From positions 35,069,939 to 35,133,938 of the forward strand of contig OU744733.1 in assembly GCA_916613615.1 (NCBI GenBank): a DNA stretch of 64,000 nt, given 5' to 3'. Positions 58,062 through 64,000 of the stretch are shown here, in pieces. How positions within the stretch are numbered: the stretch's first letter is position 1; the number at the start of each line of letters is the position of its first letter. The notes under the pieces are model-generated. The model did not search any database. It was not told the DNA's origin and saw nothing but the letters and a program-made list of their open reading frames with translations. The stretch is from Steromphala cineraria (taxonomy: Eukaryota > Mollusca > Gastropoda > Trochida > Trochidae). The position numbers and the translations under genes are program-made.

Positions 58062-61000
58062 CTGTAAAACAAAAATTATGTTAAATATCTTAGTTTTTAC
58101 TTAACTCGTCATGTTTTTTTCTTGGAGTAAAACATTTGGATCAAAGGATGCGAAAGCAAAAGTCAATACACAGGAAATTTAAGAATAATCACAATTTAGA
58201 AGAAATGAAAGCAATATCGAAATTGAAGTTAAGGTAATTTTTAAAAAACATTCTGTGACTGATTACTATCATGAATGAATAACGTTGTTTTGTAATCATC
58301 ATGTGACAATATGAAAATGAACAGTAGCCGTTATCAGGGATAAGCGTATCTAACAAAAAAGGAATCGACTTTATTATCTTATATAATAAAATGAGTCCTT
58401 TAAACGAACGTGAGTTCGGTTCAGCTACGTAATTCAATTTACGAAACGCAGAGGTGTTCACACTAACATGGATGAAAGCAATTTTCGCTTGCCACTTGGT
58501 GATTTTTCCCCATGAGTGAAAGAGCTGTTTAGCTCCGCAATATTTAAAGGGGTAATATCACGTTTTTTTAATAATTTTAAATTCTAAAATTTCCACTGAT
58601 AATTGAACGTTAATGCTTAATGTATTATTTTTCACTACACAAGCCAATCATCGATAGTCAGAGGACAAAGTATGAAGATTCACATTAAATCCATTGGCGG
58701 CCATTTAATTCATTTTGTGTAAGAAAAGGGAAAAGCATGGCTAAACTTTACATTATATATTTGAATTATTACTGCTCCATTATGTTTTAATACATTGTCT
58801 TTCAATTGGAACCATTAGTTTTCATTTTCCTGACCTCACCTTATATTCCCTCTAAAAACGTGCTACTGCCCCTTTTAACCATCAGCAGCGTATTCCGAGT
58901 ACGGAAAATATGATTTTATAAAGAAATGTTTGATCCTCTGAATCAAATACACTTATGGAATTAATTGTAAATTATGGCGAAATAAAATCCCTAAAACAAG
59001 CTAGCAGCAGTGCAATCTAATAACTGTTTTGCCCTTTATATGCCATTAATTCATCTTACCGCTTTTGGCGACATCTCATCATCGATTTTCTGACCATCAA
59101 AGAGAAATCTTAGGGTTGATAAAGATACACCCTGAAAGTCGAAAGATTTTCAATGAATTATGTTTTTTATTATTAGTTTTCTAAATATTTTTAAACATGT
59201 TTTGATAATTCAAGCACACAAATCAACGCGTATACGACATGATGCTGATGAGTATTTAACCGAAATTTAGTCGCTATCATAGTTTGTCTATTGATTATAA
59301 TATTTGACCCTTTACAAACATTACAAACACTTTACACAACAGAATGGATAGCAGTAACAACTGCAATAACTGCAATTTTTTGTGGTTTTGTTGACTTCTT
59401 TGTGGAAACTAAATTCGTGGAAGATTGATCTTTATAGAAATACGTGTTATAAAAACATGAAATTATCATAATCCAGTTAAAATAATGTGCTTGCTTTAGA
59501 TTTGATGTATTAACTTAATTATAACGTACAAAAATGGGAAAGTCAAGAATAGACGTTTAAGAGAGTGGCATTACTCCTGCTGCAAATTATGAAATTGATA
59601 TTGAAAAGAATTTAGTTTGGGAATAAAAAAATACTTTGTTGCTTACCTGTCTATCAGCATAAGCCTGTTTAAGTTTCTTTAATTGTGTTGTCTTCTTTAT
59701 TTTGAAATGTACTTCTGAGTTATCCTGAAACAAATAAATTTCAAATTGATAATCAACAAACATTTATCCCAATGCTCATTTCTAGAATAACCTCATTTTC
59801 CATAAATCTTGATGGTGGCGTTTAGATGCAATAAGACGTATGACACCTAAATGACAAAAAAATACGATTCTGTAACAACCTCATTCTCTCTGGGCAGATC
59901 AAGTCATATTGATTTAGCCTCTGTTATGTTACGCCCACTTTGTGGGATGGAATGGGAGATGCCTGATTGGAGGCAATCAAAGTTAGTTGTGCAATCAGCG
60001 ACGATGTTCTAAAATCATCATTTTGACTACTGAATCATGGCAAAAGCATTGTGATATGAACCACTTGATAAGGAAATTCAAATGGATTGTGTTGCAATTT
60101 TTCCCGCCAGGGGATACTACCGGAATCCACGGATTTCGGCGTAATATAACAGAGGCTGTATCAACATTTCATAACTTGATCTGCCTCTGTGGGGAGAGAG
60201 TGTAACAACCTGTGCACCCTATCTCTGGCAATGTAACTAAGATAAAAAACTGGCGGCCATCTTGAATTTAGAGTGCCTCCCTACTTGTATCTTATTTCTA
60301 TAGTGTACGCTACATCTCTGCCAAATGCCATGCGTGTAACATGAAAATGCATACTTATACCATTATCCGTTGGACTATTCATTGACCAACTTAAAGTACC
60401 CCAGTGTCTCTTGCTCGTAATAATTGGATTCGGCCCAAAATCACGCAAGCGTTATATATTCTCTCCCAACAGAGGCAGATCAAGTCAGGAAATGTTGATA
60501 CAGCCTCGGTTATATTACGCCGAAATGTGTGATAGAAAGTAAGACGCCTGATTGGAGGCAATCAAATTTAGTTGTGCAATCAGCGACGCTGTTCTTAAAT
60601 CATCTTTTTGGCTACTTAAATGATAGCAAAGGCATTGTGATATGAACCACCCTTTCCATGCGAGAAGCGTTGTCATTTGATAAAGAAATTCAAATGGATT
60701 GTGGTGCAAGTTTTTCCGGCAGTTTCCCAGGGATTTAGGCGTAATATAACAGAGGCTGTCAAACATTTCTTGACTTTATCTGCCTCTGTGGGGAGAGAAT
60801 GCGCAAGCGTAGGCAAATAGGCCTAATTCCGAGGAATAAAAGTTTCAAAATATTAATTTCATCGAGAATAGAACTTGTTCCGTCGGGTTTTCCTCTCCAG
60901 TAAGACCCAGCAATAGTGTAAAGGATTTCGTATCTCGAAATGTTCTTATTTTGAATTTTGTATTCCCTGCACTTTGGTCGATTTTATTCAGACTGTTAAT

Positions 61001-63241
61001 AACATCAGCAAACAAATGTATCCATATAATATCAAAAGTTATGATAAAAATATCACGTGTTTCCCCCCATATTTTGCATTTACAGGTACACAGTCGTTAG
61101 CAAACAGTAAATAACGTGTTATATAGAGAATATAATTGTATACAATGACAGATGATTATAGTGCAAGTAATACATTGTATCAATCTAACTCAAAGCGACG
61201 TTACCAAAATTTAAGAAATTTTAGTTCAGTACCATTTGATAAATAAACATATTCGGTGATTCATAGTAAAAATAGCACTTATGTATTATTACCGCGCCGA
61301 CAACTTTAAGGTTTATGTGGTTTTCTGCTGCTCCAACGTCGTCCTGTTATGAACAAACAACATATAATTATCATAAGATTAACAAATTACAAATCAACAG
61401 TGTAAAGTAGGGGTGACAAGTGCGATATCGATAGTCTAGATGCAGGGCTCCAGATAATTATTTTGACACATCCGTATTTCACTCATCAATTTTTGGATTG
61501 AGGAGTAAAATAGCACATGAAAAACGGTGAGGAGTATTTCACTCATGAAATTAAAATTAAAATTTTAAAAACTGTGCTTAGAATTACTGCCGATATAGGA
61601 TCATAACTTGTGCCCTGAACCTGCTGATGAAAGAATGATAGTGTGACAGTTGGGGAACGACGTCGACGAGGGACGATGAAGGCAATGTTATGGTTGACGA
61701 TGATGATGTTGAAATGATGACTGGAGACTTCTTATGATGATCGACCATTATTTTATTCTTGTTATTCTAGCTGGTACAAATGGTACACTGAATATACCCG
61801 AGCCGGTGGTACACTCACAGGTCAGTGTAGACGCCAGGGCCATCCCCTAACCCCGTCGTCTACCTGAGCTGGACCGACTCGAGAGAGGTGACTTCTAAAA
61901 TCTACATGGTGATGTGACCGGTCAGTCGGCTGGTCTCGGGCGAATCTATCGAGAGAGCGCTGCTACAGCGTTATAACAACTTGCACATGCATGTTATGCA
62001 AGCGATGACCAAATATAGAGGCCAGAGGGGAAGGATAGCTCATAGGCCAGCGTGTGGTTAACTAATTAGATTTCCAAGAATGGACATCTGCTCGTTGGCA
62101 GTATCTTAACAGAGATGATTTATTCATTGAGAATTTAACATATATTTGGAATAAAAAAAAAATATATATTTTCAGGAATAATGTACTAAAAGATTGGCGG
62201 TGACAATAGTAACGTTTATTCGGGGCTTGCTGTAATCAAAAGTGTTCCCCGAACATTGATGATAAGATCGGTGGCAGCAGGCTCATTCGGAAAATTTGAA
62301 AAAATTCTACGTGAAAACTAAACATTCTATTCGAGATGTAACAAATCGTATATGTTGAACCAAAACAATATTTGAGAATTACCTTTACGCATGCATGTAA
62401 ATAAAATCTGAGTCGTATTCTCAGAAGGTCATGCGTATCTGTCACTCATTGATTTCATAATTCATGCGTAAATCTAAATTGTCCATGCGTATTTTACGCA
62501 GATACACATCTTATCTGGGGCCCTGTTAATACATTGTGAGTAACTATTGCTATAGCGATAGTCTATTGCGATAGGTATTGCGATAGTTTATCATATAAAC
62601 CAAACACCCATAGCCAGAGAACAAATGATAAAGATTGAAATTCACATAAAGGCAATTGGCGGCCATTTTTGTGTGAACACCTTTAATTAAGTTTATGTAA
62701 GAAAAAGGAATCGAATGGCTGAACTTTACACTGTTTATTCAATTTATAACCGCTTCATTAAGTCTAAATACATTGTCTTTCTATTGTCTATTCTATTCAT
62801 ATTATCCCTAAAAACGTCCTACTTCCCCTTTAAGGTAGACAGTCTGCCCCGTTTCTTACATAATATAATATATATCCAAATATGGCTTCGAGAAAATATC
62901 GACTAGAATAAGCGTCTGCCTTGACTCATCGTTGGATGTAAACGGAGATTCATTATTCAAGGATCTATATGTATCAAACTATTATCCAGTCTCTAGAAAT
63001 ATAATATTTCTACAAAAACAGATGCTTAAAACACTTAATATATAAAATATAAAAAAGGGGTCTAAGAGAATGTAGTTTACTACAGTACATATCTAGACTT
63101 GCTTTTCAATGTACAGTCTAAGTGTAAGAACAAGTATTATATCAAAACGACTTTTCATAGTCGCCCTGTCGGTAGAGGAAGAAACTACTATAAAACAGTT
63201 TTAAAAAGTATGATATATATATTACTTACCATATCTGACAT
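58005..63241 (-). CDS. SUMO-B: divergent SUMO paralogue lacking the C-terminal diglycine (five exons, 89 aa)
   Basis: Exons 63241-63230, 61343-61293, 59724-59647, 59131-59060 and 58061-58005 join in phase 0 at the same positions as in SUMO-A, and no frame is broken. The tail before the fold is very short (M-S-D-M then D-D-V-G-A-A-E-N). The fold is kept: [37 protein letters not shown]. Over exons 3-5 about 40 of 68 residues equal SUMO-A. The protein ends L-T-G-C-stop, where SUMO-A ends Q-T-G-G-C-stop, so a glycine codon is gone. Known SUMO proteins need Gly-Gly for SENP processing and E1 activation, so SUMO-B probably cannot be conjugated. It may be a SIM-binding decoy, a free modifier of UBC9/SENP activity, or an early pseudogene. 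A hidden alternative last exon cannot be excluded. Confidence 0.85.
58544..58878. mobile_element. TTAA-type MITE, copy 5, in SUMO-B intron 4
   Basis: TTAA at both ends; left end AAAGGGGTAATATCACG is partly decayed, right end AACGTGCTACTGCCCC is intact. Confidence 0.7.
59060..59131 (-). CDS. SUMO-B exon 4
   Basis: Acceptor GACTTTCAG, donor GCG|GTAAGA. Encodes [13 protein letters not shown] to M-S-P-K-A, same length as in SUMO-A. Confidence 0.86.
59647..59724 (-). CDS. SUMO-B exon 3
   Basis: Acceptor TTGTTTCAG, donor CAG|GTAAGC. Encodes [11 protein letters not shown] to Y-A-D-R-Q, 26 residues as in SUMO-A. The residue after K-I-K is Lys where SUMO-A has Met. Confidence 0.87.
59873..60211. mobile_element. 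9-bp-TSD MITE, copy 1, in SUMO-B intron 2
   Basis: TAACAACCT at 59873-59881 recurs exactly at 60203-60211. The 321-bp element between starts CATTCTCTCTGGGCAGATC and ends with the complement of CACTCTCTCCCCACAGAGGC, followed inward by an inverted GCCTCTGTTATRTTACGCC block. It gives a 72-codon plus frame, not a gene. Confidence 0.8.
60444..60810. mobile_element. 9-bp-TSD MITE, copy 2, in SUMO-B intron 2
   Basis: CGCAAGCGT at 60444-60452 recurs at 60802-60810. The interior matches copy 1 in the same orientation (GATTGGAGGCAATCAAA, TTGTGCAATCAGCGACG). The left tip is slightly altered (TATATATTCTCTCCC). Different target duplications show two independent insertions. Confidence 0.8.
61293..61343 (-). 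CDS. SUMO-B exon 2
   Basis: Acceptor CATAACAG, donor GCG|GTAATA (weak). Encodes only 17 residues, [17 protein letters not shown], nine fewer than SUMO-A; the loss is in the flexible tail. Confidence 0.82.
61443..62525. mobile_element. hAT-like element, about 1.1 kb, in SUMO-B intron 1
   Basis: CAGGGCTCCAGATAA at the left is matched by the complement of CAGGGCCCCAGATAA at the right, with weaker similarity further inward. CAGGG ends suggest hAT. No matching 8-bp duplication and no transposase frame are visible, so the assignment is tentative. Confidence 0.45.
62602..62834. mobile_element. TTAA-type MITE, copy 6, left end lost
   Basis: The interior (ATTGGCGGCCATTTTTGTGT, GTGAACACCTTTAAT) and right end AAAACGTCCTACTTCCCCTT match copies 2-5; the left third is missing. 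Confidence 0.55.
63040..63115. repeat. Dispersed repeat fragment
   Basis: AAATATAAAAAAGGGGTCTAA and TATCTAGACTTGCTTTTCAA match the repeats near 20000-20065 and 23300-23370, in SUMO-B intron 1. Confidence 0.5.
63230..63241 (-). CDS. SUMO-B exon 1 (coding part)
   Basis: ATG TCA GAT ATG followed by donor GTAAGT. Only M-S-D-M is coded. The match of ATGTCAGAT and upstream sequence to SUMO-A supports it. Confidence 0.75.
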
Positions 63242-63300
63242 AATGAATTTAACTTCCGACAACTTCGAGTACGCTTGTTTAGGTTTGAGGCTAGCAGCAC
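63242..63300 (-). promoter_or_regulatory. SUMO-B promoter/5'UTR block
   Basis: 63271-63290 equals the SUMO-A block exactly. An ETS-core CGGAAGT lies only about 11 bp before the ATG. Confidence 0.5.
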
Positions 63301-63821
63301 CCTACATTGACCCCCCTTGTAGATTAAGAAACGCCCCGATTGGCTGAAACCTATTGAAACAATGTTGCTGATTGGGCCTCCCCTACATCAGGGAAGTATA
63401 ATATAACATCCCTGCCTACATGTATGTAAATTCGTCACGCTTGTTCTTGATCCCTTGGCACGGTAAACATGAATAAACCTGAACTTTGTCGATCAATTTT
63501 TATTTTATACTTATTACAAATGTTAAAGCAGAACAGAGTTAATTGGAAAACAACAATAAGAAAATCTAAAAGCTTGTTTGAAGTGTGTTTTAAGCAAACT
63601 GCTATTGTCATATTGGGCTTTCAACGGTCAGTGATTGCGTAACCTCATATTTTAGCTCACGTTTCACTAATCTCTTTTGTTCCTTATTTTGCCTGTGGCG
63701 AGTCAAACCAGTTTTTAGCCACTTTTAGAAACCTATCGGGGATTTCGTCTATTGTTTTGGAGGTCTCTTGTATTCCCGTAATAACCTCTAAGGAGGGTTG
63801 ACATTGGGAAGTCAGGGCATT
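63301..63821. other. Upstream of SUMO-B, no gene recognised
   Basis: Nothing supported; likely contains the rest of the SUMO-B promoter. Confidence 0.35.
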
Positions 63822-63945
63822 ATATTCACATGTAACACCTACTCGGGGGGTTGGAAGGTTTTTATATTCACATGTAACACCTACTCGGGGGTTGGAAGGT
63901 TTTTATATTCATATGTAACACCTACTCGGGGGTTGGAAGGTTTTT
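63822..63945. repeat. Minisatellite, about 42-bp period
   Basis: Three units of TATTCACATGTAACACC plus TACTCGGGGGTTGGAAGG; a partial fourth follows. The terminal 63-codon frame is repeat sequence. Confidence 0.75.
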
Positions 63946-64000
63946 ATATTTCAAAGTCAAAGGGTTTTATATTCCTATGTGTAACCTAAGCCCTAAGTCC

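Overview
The window is AT-rich, intron-rich eukaryotic DNA. It is dominated by non-autonomous mobile elements, and most of its open reading frames are meaningless. The repeat types (tetranucleotide GACG microsatellites closing arrays of about 145-170 bp, tRNA-derived SINEs, a GTGA-headed SINE with a GCCGC...GCAATATT core, 9-bp-TSD foldback MITEs) suggest a marine lophotrochozoan, most likely a mollusc. The species cannot be named from this sequence.

The only convincing protein-coding genes are two tandem, head-to-tail SUMO genes on the minus strand, which I assembled by hand from spliced exons. SUMO-A (coding 53092 down to 45779, five exons, 102 aa) is a complete SUMO1-type protein ending T-G-G-C-stop. 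SUMO-B (63241 down to 58005, five exons, 89 aa) lies upstream of it, has all introns at the same phase-0 positions and an intact frame, but ends T-G-C-stop. One of the two glycines needed for maturation and conjugation is missing. The genes also share a 20-bp promoter/5'UTR block and a stop codon next to an RFX/X-box-like palindrome. In SUMO-A that palindrome has expanded into seven copies at about 41-bp spacing.

Layout. 1-11.2 kb: hAT-like MITE, a tandem-core element with 170-bp units, a TTAA MITE, a 145-bp-core element, one possible minus-strand exon, a Mutator-like MITE and a 260-bp GACG element. 11.4-16 kb: SINEs, a 5'-truncated LINE with a 44-bp target duplication, a MITE and minisatellites. 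16.8-19.1 kb: a 145-bp-core array containing an exact 994-bp tandem duplication. 19.6-22.6 kb: old repeats that end in six copies of a 308-bp satellite built on a foldback MITE. 22.6-34 kb: mostly unassigned AT-rich DNA with scattered repeats. 34.9-37.4 and 42.4-43.6 kb: more 145-bp-core elements, two of them paralogous loci. 45.5-63.3 kb: the SUMO pair, with introns and spacer packed with nested elements, including a 3.4-kb element with near-identical 114-bp inverted ends. 63.8-64 kb: a short minisatellite.

Coordinates of spliced exons come from reading GT-AG borders and family alignment by eye. No transcript data were available. Element classes rest on TIRs and target duplications seen directly; superfamily names are inference.
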